A stretch of DNA of 64,000 nt from Zea mays (lineage: Eukaryota > Streptophyta > Magnoliopsida > Poales > Poaceae). A model generated the notes under the pieces. It searched no databases and had not been told where the DNA came from. It saw only the letters and a list, made by a program, of their open reading frames with translations. A program made the position numbers and the translations under genes. Location of the stretch: the NCBI RefSeq assembly GCF_902167145.1, contig NW_023366838.1:248001-312000 (forward strand), read 5' to 3'. Within the stretch, counting starts at the first letter, position 1; every line of letters starts with the position of its first letter. This document shows positions 54,017 through 64,000 of this stretch, piece after piece.

Positions 54017-54914
54017 ATGACACTAAAGGCTAACACCTATGGATTTCTGACCAAGAAATGGTCTCCACCATAAATCCAAGAATGTGATCTATGGCAAGGA
54101 AACATATGTGTAGTGAGGTGTATGAGCCTCTGGTCGAAGATCAATGGCCACACAACCCCCATTTTTGTCGAAAATAGCCATGAATGACCATTTTCAAAAA
54201 TACCAAAGGCTAACACATTAGGATTTTTGCCCAAGAAATGGTCTCCACCAGAAATCCAAGAATGTGATCTATGGCAAGGAAACATATGTGGGGTGAGGTG
54301 TACAAGCCTCAGGTCGATGATCAATGGCCACACAACCCCCATTTTGCCAAAAATAGCCATGAACAACCATTTTCAATAATACCGAAGGCTAACACGTACG
54401 AGTTTTTGACCAAGAAATGGTCTCCACCAGAAATCCAAGAATGTGTTCTATGGCAAGGAAACATATGCGGGGTGAGGTTTATGAGCCTCTAGTCGATGAT
54501 AAATGGCCACACAACCCCCATTTTTTATGAAAATAGCCATGAGCGACCATTTTCAATAATACTAGAGGCTAACACCTACAGATTTTTGACCAAGAAATGG
54601 TCTCCACCAGAAATCCAAGAATGTGATCTATGGCAAGGAAACATATGTGGGGTGAGGTGTATGAGCCTCTGGTCGATGATCAATGGCCACACAACCCCCA
54701 TTTTTTCGAAAATAGTCATGAACGACCATTTTCAATAATACCGAAGGCTAACACCTACGGATTTTTGACCAAGAAATGGTCTCCACCAGAAATCCAAGAA
54801 TGTGATCTACGGCAAGGAAACATATGTGGGGTGAGGTGTATGAGCCTCTGGTCGACGATCAATGGCCACACAACCCTATTTTCTGTCGAAAATAGCCATG
54901 AGCGACCATTTTCA
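54017..54914 (+). repeat. Pentamer higher-order repeat unit
   Basis: P1-P5 in order, 898 bp between ATGACACT markers. The P1 monomer here has CACTAAAGG and ATTTCTGACC. P5 reads CCCTATTTTCTGTCG, shared with the unit ending at 57,072. Confidence 0.8.
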
Positions 54915-54939
54915 ATGACACTGAAGGCTAACACCTACG

Positions 54940-54972
54940 GATTTTTGATCATCGAAGAATGGTCTGTACCAT
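54940..54972 (+). other. Monomer with 3-bp-longer patch (repeated at 57,098)
   Basis: Where monomers read TTTTTGACCAAGAAATGGTC, this one reads TTTTTGATCATCGAAGAATGG followed by TCTGTACC, three bases longer. The same patch occurs at about 57,098-57,130. The string TTGATCATCGA also occurs in every minus-orientation monomer, which suggests a short copied insert. Confidence 0.72.
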
Positions 54973-56174
54973 AAATCCAAGAATGTGATCTATGGCAAGG
55001 AAACATATGTGTAGTGAGGTGTATGAGCCTCTGGTCGAAGATCAATGGCCACACAACCCCCATTTTGTCGAAAATAGCCATGAACGATCATTTTCAATAA
55101 TACTGAAGGCTAACACGTACGAATTTTTGACCAAGAAATGGTCTCCACCAGAAATCCAAGAATGTGATCTATAGCAAGGAAACATATGTGGGGTGAGGTG
55201 TACGAGCCTCTTGTCGATGATAAATGGCCACACAACCCCCTTTTTGATGAAAATAGCCATGAACGACCATTTTCAATAATACCGAAGGCTAACACCTACG
55301 GATTTTTGACCAAGAAATGGTCTCCACCAGAAATCCAAGAATGTGATCTATGGCAAGGAAACATATGTGTAGTGAGGTGTAAGAGCCTCTGGTCGAAGAT
55401 CAATGGCCACACAACCCCCAATTTTTGTCAAAAATAGCCAAGAATGACCATTTTCAATAATACCAAAGGCTAACACATTCGGATTTTTGCCTAAGAAATG
55501 GTCTCCACTAGAAATCCATGAATGTGATCTATGGCAAGGAAACATATGTGGGGTGAGGTGTACGAGCCTCTGGTCGATGATCAATGGCCACACAACCCCC
55601 ATTTTGCCGAAAAAAGCCATGAACGACCATTTTCAGTAATACCGAAGGCTAACACATACGAGTTTTTGACCAAGAAATGGTCTCCACCAGAAATCCAATA
55701 ATGTGATCTATGGCAAGAAAACATATGTAGGGTGAGGTTTATGAGCCTCTAGTCGATGATAAATGGCCACACAGCCCCCATTTTTTATGAAAATAGCCAT
55801 GAGCGACCATTTTCAATAATACTAGAGGCTAACACCTACGGATTTTTGACCAAGAAATGGTCTCCACCAGAAATCCAAGAATGTGATCTATGGCAAGGAA
55901 ACATATGTGGGGTGAGGTGTATGAGCCTCTGGTCGATGATCAATGGCCACACAACCCCCATTTTTTCGAAAATAGCCATGAACGACCATTTTCAATAATA
56001 CCGAAGGATAACACCTACGGATTTTTGACCAAGAAATGGTCTCCACCAGAAATCCAAGAATGTGATCTACGGCAAGGAAACATATGTGGGGTGAGGTGTA
56101 TGAGCCTTTGGTCGACGATCAATGGCCACACAACCCTAATTTTTGTCGAAAATAGCCATGAACGACCATTTTCA

Positions 56175-57072
56175 ATGACACTCAAGGTAACACCTACGGA
56201 TTTTTGACCAAGAAATGGTCTCCACCATAAATCCAAGAATGTGATCTACGGCAAGGAAACATATGTGTAGTGAGGTGTATGAGCCTCTGGTCGAAGATCA
56301 ATGGCCACACATCCCCCATTTTTGTCGAAAATAGCCATGAATGAACATTTTCAAAAATACCAAAGGCTAACACATTCGGATTTTTGCCCAAGAAATGGTC
56401 TCCACCAGAAATCCAAGAATGTGATCTATGGCAAGGAAACATATGTGGGGTGAGGTGTATGAGCCTCTGGTCGATGATCAATGGCCACACAACCCCCATT
56501 TTGCCAAAAATAGTCATGAACGACCATTTTCAATAATACCGAAGGCTAACACGTACGAGTTTTTGACCAAGAAATGGTCTCCACCAGAAATCCAAGAATG
56601 TGATCTATGGCAAGGAAACATATGTGGGGTGAGGTTTATGAGCCTCTAGTCGATGATTAATGGCCACACAACCCCCATTTTTTATGAAAATAGCCATGAG
56701 CGACCATTTTCAATAATACTAGAGGCTAACACCTACGGATTTTTGACCAAGAAATGGTCTCCACCAGAAATCCAAGAATATGATCTATGGCAAGGAAACA
56801 TATGAGGGGTGAGGTGTATGAGCCTTTGGTCGATGATCAATAGCCACACAACCCCCATTTTTGTCGAAAACAGCCATGAACGACCATTTTCAATAATACC
56901 GAAGGCTAACACCTACGGATTTTTGACCAAGAAATGGTCTCCACCAGAAATCCAAGAATGTGATCTACGGCAAGGAAACATATGTGGGGTGAGGTGTATG
57001 AGCCTCTGGTCGACGATCAATGGCCACACAACCCTATTTTCTGTCGAAAATAGCCATGAGCGACCATTTTCA
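56175..57072 (+). repeat. Pentamer higher-order repeat unit
   Basis: P1-P5 in order, 898 bp. Together with 54,017-54,914 it is part of a copy series starting near 54,270, 55,530 and 56,430 (spacings about 1,260 and 898 bp). P1 carries CACTCAAGGTAACACC (one base short). Confidence 0.78.
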
Positions 57073-57249
57073 ATGACACTGAAGGCTAACACCTACGGAT
57101 TTTTGATCATCGAAGAATGGTCTGTACCATAAATCCAAGAATGTGATCTATGGCAAGGAAACATATGTGTAGTGAGGTGTATGAGCCTCTGGTCGAAGAT
57201 CAATGGCCACACATCCCCCATTTTTGTCGAAAATAGCCATGAACGACCA

Positions 57250-58710
57250 TTTTCAATAATACCAGAGGCTAACACCTACGGATTTTTTTACCAAGAAATG
57301 GTCTCCACCAGAAATCCAAGAATGTGATCTATGGCAAGGAAACATATGTGGGTTGAGGTGTATGAGCCTCTGGTTGATGATAAATGGCCACACAACCCCT
57401 ATTTTTGTCGAAAATAGCCATGAACGACCATTTTCAATAATACCGAAGGCTAACACCAACGGATTTTTGACCAAGAAATGGTCCCCACTAGAAATCCAAG
57501 AATTTGATCTATGGCAAGAAAACATATGTGGGGTGAAGTGTACAAGCCTCTGGTCGATGATCAATGGCCACACGAACCCCATTTTTTGTCGAAAATAGCC
57601 ATGAACGACCATTTTCAATGACACTGAACGCTAACACCTACGGATTTTTGACCAAGAAATGGTCTCCACCATAAATCCAAGAATGTGATCTATGGAAAGG
57701 AAACATGTGTAGTGAGGTGTATGAGCCTTTGGTCGAACATCAATGGCCACACAACCCCCATTTTTGTCGAAAATAGCCATGAACGACCATTTTCAATAGT
57801 ACCGAAGGCTAAAACATTCAGATTTTTGACCAAGAAATGGTCTCCACCAGAAATCAAAGAATGTGATCTATGGCAAGGAAACATATGTGGGGTTAGGTTT
57901 ACGAGCCTCTGGTCGATGATCAATGGACACACAACCCCCATTTTTGTCGAAAATAGCCATGAATGACCATTTTCAATAATACCGAAGGCTAACACGTACA
58001 GATTTTTGACCAATAAATGGTCTCCACAAGAAATCGAAGAATGTGATCTATGGCAAGGAAACATATGTGGGGTGAGGTGTACGAGCCTCTGGTCGATGAT
58101 AAATGGCCACACAACCCCCATTTTAGTCGAAAATAGCCATGAACGACCATTTTCAATAATACCGAAGGCTAACACCAACGGATTTTTGACTAAGAAATGG
58201 TCTCCACCAGAAATACAAGAATGTGATCTATGGCAAGAAAACCTATGTGGGGTGAAGTGTACGAGCCTCTGGTCGATGATCTATGGCCACACAACCCCCA
58301 TTTTTGTCGGAAATAGCCATGAACGACCATTTTCAATAACACTGAAGGCATAACCTACGGATTTTTGACCAAGAAATGGTCTCCACCATAAATCCAAGAA
58401 TGTGATCTATGGCAAGGAAACATATGTGTAGTGAGGTGTATGAGCCTCTGGACAAAGATCAATGGCCACACAACCCCCATTTTTGTCGAAAATAGCCATG
58501 AATGACAATTTTCAATAATACCGAAGGCTAACACATTCGGATTTTTGCCCAAGAAATGGTCTCCACTAGAAATCCAAGAATGTGATCTATGGCAAGGAAA
58601 CATATGTGGGGTGAGGTGTACGAGCCTCTGGTCGATGATCAATGGCCACACAACCCCCATTTTGTCGAAAATAGCCATGAACGATCATTTTCAATAATAC
58701 TGAAGGCTAA
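57250..58710 (+). repeat. Segmental repeat of 46,750-48,210 at 10,501-bp spacing
   Basis: Several private variants recur 10,501 bp apart: ACATGTGTAGTGAGG preceded by CTATGGAAAGG, CAATAGTACCGAAGGC with AAAACATTCAG, CCAATAAATGG, GTCGGAAATAGCC, CAAAGATC, GAATGACAATTTTC and CGATCATTTTC. Both copies end near AATACTGAAGGCTAAC. There the left copy breaks into the near-palindrome at 48,210 while this copy continues normally into CACGTACGAATTTTTG. Confidence 0.8.
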
Positions 58711-60140
58711 CACGTACGAATTTTTGACCAAGAAATGGTCTCCACCAGAAATCCAAGAATGTGATCTATAGCAAGGAAACATATGTGGGGTGAGGTGTAC
58801 GAGCCTCTAGTCGATGATAAATGGCCACACAACCCCCATTTTTTATGAAAATAGCCATGAACGACCATTTTCAATAATACCGAAGGCTAATACCTACGGA
58901 TTTTTGACCAAGAAATGGTCTCCACCAGAAATCCAAGAATGTGATCTATGGAAAGGAAACATATGTGGGGTGAGGTGTATGAGCCTCTAGTCGATGATCA
59001 ATGGCCAAAGAACCCCCATGTTTTGTCAAAAATAGCCATGAACGACCATTTTCAATAATACCGAAGGGTAACACCTACGGATTTTTTACCAAGAAATGGT
59101 CTCCACCAGAAATCCAAAATGTGATCTATGGCAAGGAAACATATGTGGGGTGAGGTGTACGAGCCTTTGGTCGATGATCAATGGCCACATAACCACCATT
59201 TTTGTTGAAAATAGCCATGAACGACCATTTTCAATGACACTGAAGGGTAACACCTATGGATTTTTGACCAAGAAATGGTCTCCACCATAAGTCCAAGAAT
59301 GTGATCTATGGCAAGGAAACATATGTGAGGTGAGGTGTATGGGCCTCTGGTCGTTGATCAATGGCCACACAACGCCCATTTTTTGTCGAAAATAGCGATC
59401 AACGACCATTTTCAATAATACAGAAGGCTAACACGTATGGATTTTTGACCAAGAAATGGTCTCCACCAGAAATCTAAGAATGTGATAAATGGCAAGGAAA
59501 CATATGTGGGGTGAGGTGTACGAGCCTCTGGTCAATGATCAATGGCCACACAACCCCCATTTTTATGGAAAATAGCCATGAACGACCATTTTCAATGACA
59601 CTGAAGGCTAACACCTACGGATATTTGACGAAGAAATGGTCTCCACCATAAATCCAAGAATGTGATCTATGGCAAGGAAACATATGTGTAGTGAGGTGTA
59701 TGAGCCTCTGGTCAAAGATCAATGGCCACACAACACCCATTTTTGTCGAAAATCGCCATGAATGACCATTTTCAATAATACCGAAGGCTAACACATTCAG
59801 ATTTTTGCCCAAGAAATGGTCTCCACCAGAAATCCAAGAATGTGATCTATGGCAATGAAACATATGCGGGGTGAGGTGTACGAGCCTCGGGTCGATGATC
59901 AACGGCCAAACAACCCCCATTTTTGTCGAAACTAGCCATGAACGACCATTTTCAATAATACCAAAGGCTAACACCTACGGATTTTTGACCAAGAAACGGT
60001 CTCCACTGGAAATCCAAGAATGTGATATATAGCAAGAAAACATATGTGGGGTGAGGTGTAGGAGCCTCTGGTCGATGATCAATGGCCACACAACCCCCAT
60101 TTTTGTCGAAAATAGCCATGAACGACCATTTTCAATAATT

Positions 60141-60144
60141 CCGA
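60141..60144. other. Orientation switch, plus to minus; twin of 48,789
   Basis: TTTTCAATAATTCCGA joins CCAGAGGCTCATACACC. This is the exact reverse complement of the 48,789 junction across the bases next to the join, and flanking variants match outward on both sides. Confidence 0.87.
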
Positions 60145-63100
60145 CCAGAGGCTCATACACCTCACCCCACATATGTTTCCTTTCCATAGATCACATTCTT
60201 GGATTTCTGGTGGAGACCATTTGTTGGTCAAAATTCGTAGGAGTTAGCCTTCGGTATTATTGAAAATTGTCGTTCATGGCTATTTTCATCAGAAATGGGG
60301 GTTGTGTGTCCATTTATCATCGACCAGAGGCTCGTACACCTCACCCCACATATGTTTCCTTGCCATAGATCACATTCTTGGATTTCTGGTGGAGACCATT
60401 TCTTAGGCAAAAATCCGAATGTGTTAGCCTTCGGTATTATTGAAAATTGTCATTCATGTCTATTTTTGACAAAAATGGGGGTTGTGTGGCCATTGATCTT
60501 TGACCAGAGGCTCATACACCTCACTACACATATGTTTCCTTGCCATAGATCACATTCTTCGATTTATGGTGGAGACCATTTCTTAGGCAAAAATCCGAAT
60601 GTGTTAGCCTTCGATATTATTGAAAATTGTCATTCATGGCTATTTTCGACAAAAATGGGGGTCGTGTGGCCATTGATCTTTGACCAGAGGCTCGTACACT
60701 TCACCCCACATAGGTTTTCTTGCCATAGATCACATTCTTCGATTTATGGTGGAGACCATTTTTGGTCAAAAATCCTTAGGTGTTAGCCTTCAGTGTCATT
60801 GAAAATGGTCGTTCATGGCTATTTCCGACAAAAATGGGGGTCGTGTGGCCATTGATCATCGACCAGAGGCTCGTACACTTCACCCCACATAGGTTTTCTT
60901 GCCATAGATCACATTCTTGGATTTCTGGTGGAGACCATTTCTTAGTCAAAAATCCGTTGGTGTTAGCCTTCGATATTATTGAAAATGGTCGTTCATGGCT
61001 ATTTTTGACAAAAATGGGGGTTGTGTGGCCATTGATCATCGACCAGAGGCTCGTAAACCTCACCCCACATATGTTTCCTTGCCATAGATCACATTATTTG
61101 ATTTCTGGTGGAGACCATTTCTTGGTCAAAAATCTGAATGTTTTAGCCTTCGGTACTATTGAAAATGGTCGTTCATGGCTATTTTCGACAAAAATGGGGG
61201 TTGTGTGGCCATTGATATTCGACCAAAGGCTCATACACCTCACTACACATGTTTCCTTTCCATAGATCACATTCTTGGATTTATGGTGGAGACCATTTCT
61301 TGGTCAAAAATCCGTAGGTGTTAGCCTTTAGTGTCATTGAAAATGGTCGTTCATTGCTATTTTCGACAAAAATTAGGGTTGTGTGGCCATTGATCGTCGA
61401 CCAGAGGCTCATACACCTCACCCCACATAGGTTTCCTTGCCGTAGATCACATTCTTGGATTTCTGGTGGGGACCATTTCTTGGTCAAAAATCCGTTGGTG
61501 TTAGCCTTCGGTATTATTGAAAATGGTCGTTCATGGCTATTTTCGACAAAAATGGGGGTAGTGTGGCCATTTATCATCGACCAGAGGCTCATACACCTCA
61601 CCCCACATATGTTTCCTTGCCATAGATCACATTCTTGGATTTCTGGTGGTGACCATTTCTTGGAAAAAAATCCGTAGGTGTTAGCCTCTGGTATTATTGA
61701 AAATGGTCGTTCATGGCTATTTTCATCAAAAATGGGGGTTATGTGGCCATTTATCATCGACCAGAGGCTCGTACACCTCACCCCACATATGTTTCCTTGC
61801 CATAGATCACATTCTTGGATTTCTGGTGGAGACCATTTCTTGGTCAAAAATTCGTACGTGTTAGCCTTCGGTATTATTGAAAATGGTCGTTCATGGCTAT
61901 TTTCGACAAAATGGGGGTTGTGTGGCCATTGATCATCGACCAGAGGCTCGTACACCTCACCCCACATATGTTTCCTTGCCATAGATCACATTCTTGGATT
62001 TCTGGTGGAGACCATTTTTGGGTAAAAATCCGAATGTGTTAGCCTTCGGTATTTTTGAAAATGGTCATTCATGGCTATTTTCGACAAAAATGGGGGTTGT
62101 GTGGCCATTGATCTTCAACCAGAGGCTCATACACCTCACTATACATATGTTTCCTTGCCATATATCAAATTCTTGGATTTATGGTGGAGACCATTTCTTG
62201 GTCAAAAATCCGTAGGTGTTAGCCTTCAGTGTCATTGAAATTGGTCGTTCATGGCTATTTTCGACAAAAATGGGGGTTGTGTGGCCATTGATCATCGACC
62301 AGAGGCTCGTACACTTCACCCCACATATGTTTTCTTGCCATAGATCACATTCTTGGATTTCTGGTGGAGACCATTTATTGGTCAAAAATCTGTTGGTGTT
62401 AGCCTTCGGTATTATTGAAAATGGTCGTTCATGGCTATTTTCGACTGAAATGGGGGTTGCGTGGCCATTTATCATCGACCAGAGGCTCATACACCTCACC
62501 CAACATATGTTTCCTTGCCATAGAAAACATTCTTGGATATCTGGTGGAGACCATTTCTTGGTCAAAAATCCGTACGTGTTAGCCTTCGGTATTATTGAAA
62601 ATGGTCATTCATGGCTATTTTCGACAAAAATGGGGGTTGTGTGGCCATTGATCATCGACCAAAGGCTCGTACACCTCACCCCACATATGTTTCCTTGCCG
62701 TAGATCACATTCTTTGATTTCTGGTGGAGACCATTTCTTGGTCAAAAATCCGAATGTGTTAGCCTTCGGAACTATTGAAAATGGTCGTTCATGGCTATTT
62801 TCGACAAAAATGGGGGTTGTGTGGCCATTGATATTGGACCAGAGGCTCATACACCTCACTACACATATGTTTCCTTGCCATAGATCACATTCTTGGATTT
62901 ATGGTGGAGACCATTTCTTGGTCAAAAATCCGTAGGTGTTAGCCTTCAGTGTCATTGAAAATGGTCGTTCATGGCTATTTACAACAAAAATTAGGGTTGT
63001 GTGACCATTGATCGTCGACCAGAGGCTCATACACCTCACCCCACATATGTTTCCTTGCCGTAGATCACATTCTTGGATTTCTGGTGGAGACCAATTCTTG

Positions 63101-64000
63101 GTCAAAAATCCGTAGGTGTTAGCCTTCAGTATTATTGAAAATGGTCGTTCATGGCTATTTTCGACAAAAATGGGGGTTGTGTGGCCATTGATCATCGACC
63201 AGAGGCTCATACACCTCACCCCACATACGTTTCCTTGCCATAGATCACATTCTTGGATTTCTGGTGGAGACCATTTCTTGGTCAAAAATCCGTAGGTGTT
63301 AGCCTCTAGTATTATTGAAAATGGTCGCTCATGGCTATTTTCATAAAAAATGAGGGTTGTGTGGCCATTTATCATCGACTAGAGGCTCATAAACCTAACC
63401 CCACATATGTTTCCTTGCCATAGATCACATTCTTGGATTTCTGGTGGAGACCATTTGTTGGTCAAACACTCGTACGTGTTAGCCTTCGGTATTATTGAAA
63501 ATGGTCGTTCATGGCTATTTTCGGCAAAATGGGGGTTGCGTGGCCATTGATCATCGACCAGAGGCTCGTACACCTCACCCCACATATGTTTCCTTGCCGT
63601 AGATTACATTCTTGGATTTCTGGTGGAGACCATTTCTTGGGCAAAAATCCGAATGTGTTAGCCTTTGGTATTTTTGAAAATGGTCATTCATGGCTATTTT
63701 CGACAAAAATGGGGGTTGTGTGGCCATTGATCTTTGATCAGAGGCTCATACACCTCACTACACATATGTTTCCTTGCCATAGATCACATTCTTGGATTTA
63801 TGGTGGAGACCATTTCTTGGTCAAAAATCCGTAGGTGTTAGCCTTCAGTGTTATTGAAAATGGTCATTCATGGCTATTTTCGACAAAAAATAGGGTTGTG
63901 TGGCCATTGATCGTCGACCAGAGGCTCATACACCTCACCCCACATATGTTTCCTTGTCGTAGATCACATTCTTGGATTTCTGGTGGAGACCATTTCTTGG
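60143..64000 (-). repeat. knob180 block 8, minus orientation, runs off the window
   Basis: About 21 monomers in minus orientation to the end of the window, which cuts a monomer at CCATTTCTTGG. The stretch 60,361-60,780 repeats an unusual variant, TTCGATTTATGG (60,559 and 60,739), one 180-bp step apart. From about 62,900 the block carries a minus-orientation pentamer (marker at 62,949 and 63,848). Confidence 0.91.
62949..63847 (-). repeat. Pentamer higher-order repeat unit, minus orientation
   Basis: Markers AGTGTCAT at 62,949 and AGTGTTAT at 63,848 enclose the five types in order on the minus strand. The next unit has begun when the window ends. Confidence 0.77.

Larger units (their letters stand above)
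53339..60142 (+). repeat. knob180 block 7, plus orientation
   Basis: About 38 monomers in plus orientation. It opens with a truncated monomer (33-bp deletion near 53,351) and a rearranged one (53,812-53,862). The middle carries three copies of a pentamer-type segment starting near 54,270, 55,530 and 56,430. The part 57,250-58,710 is a copy of 46,750-48,210 displaced 10,501 bp. The block ends at TTTTCAATAATTCCGACCAG, where orientation switches. Confidence 0.91.
1..64000. repeat. knob180-type satellite array filling the whole window
   Basis: A ~180-bp unit repeats head to tail without interruption. Numbered from GGCCACACAACC, landmarks are GGCCACACAACCCCC (1-15), AGCCATGAACGACC (31-44), TTTTCAATAATACCGAAGGC (46-65), TAACACCTACGG (66-77), GACCAAGAAATGGTC (84-98), GAAATCCAAGAATG (106-119), ACATATGTGGGG (137-148) and GAGCCTCTGGTCGATGATC (159-177). 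I recognise this as the maize/Tripsacum 180-bp knob repeat, from memory. In the family, knob180 forms heterochromatic knobs that become neocentromeres when the abnormal chromosome 10 drive system is present. No gene, RNA gene, transposon or unique spacer was seen, so stretches without a gene contain only satellite. The array runs off both ends. Alternative: a related Andropogoneae satellite; a database comparison would decide. Confidence 0.93.

Noticed and set aside
1..64000. Many open reading frames of 60-299 codons on both strands as genes
   Set aside because: They all translate the same 60-residue satellite period and start and stop at point variants of it. No gene-like composition, no non-repeat domain, and both strands are equally open. 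I treat all as non-coding.
1..64000. CRISPR array
   Set aside because: Repeats are directly contiguous 180-bp units with no unique spacers, and the repeat family is a plant satellite.
1..64000. Centromeric satellite (CentC type) or Arabidopsis-type 178-bp repeat
   Set aside because: The ~180-bp sequence does not resemble those repeats as I know them. CentC is about 156 bp. The match in memory is to knob180.
1..64000. TR-1 knob repeat patches
   Set aside because: TR-1 units are about 350 bp. I saw no 350-bp periodicity or diverged block; all spacing fits 180-bp multiples with small indels.

Overview
The whole 64-kb window is one satellite array. Every stretch I read, in either orientation, is a copy of a ~180-bp tandem repeat that I recognise as the 180-bp knob repeat (knob180) of Zea, also present in Tripsacum. 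The window is therefore best read as knob heterochromatin from maize or a close relative. This rests on recalling the repeat, not on a search. There are about 355 monomer-equivalents (64,000/180). Both edges cut through monomers, so the array continues on both sides. I see no gene, RNA gene, transposable element, TR-1 or CentC sequence and no unique spacer. The long open frames on both strands arise because 180 is exactly 60 codons, so a frame open in one monomer stays open through its neighbours. I annotate none as coding.

Layout, calling the orientation that reads GGCCACACAACCCCC...ACCAAGAAATGG the plus orientation: 1-19,330 plus; 19,331-27,515 minus; 27,516-48,209 plus; 48,210-48,509 minus; 48,510-48,789 plus; 48,790-53,338 minus; 53,339-60,142 plus; 60,143-64,000 minus. 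There are seven switches, several with short overlaps at the junction. The junctions at 48,789 and 60,143 are reverse complements of each other, so that breakpoint was itself copied in inverted orientation. The switch at 48,215 is a near-palindrome with an 11-bp spacer.

Within the array, monomer variants recur in fixed order and form higher-order repeats. These include a ~900-bp pentamer found in both orientations, a 540-bp trimer, and tandem segmental duplications of 538, 1,620, 2,157 and 3,006 bp. Larger shared blocks sit about 4.85, 10.5 and 25 kb apart. A 52-bp intramonomer deletion at 8,680, 11,686 and 24,310 ties direct and inverted blocks to one ancestor.

Biology (established knowledge, not visible in the sequence): knob180 arrays are late-replicating heterochromatin. 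In plants carrying abnormal chromosome 10 they act as neocentromeres moved by the kinesin-14 KINDR, giving meiotic drive. No drive gene lies in this window; the DNA here would be the cargo. The main interest is the duplication and inversion history. All comparisons were made by eye, so identities and breakpoints are approximate.
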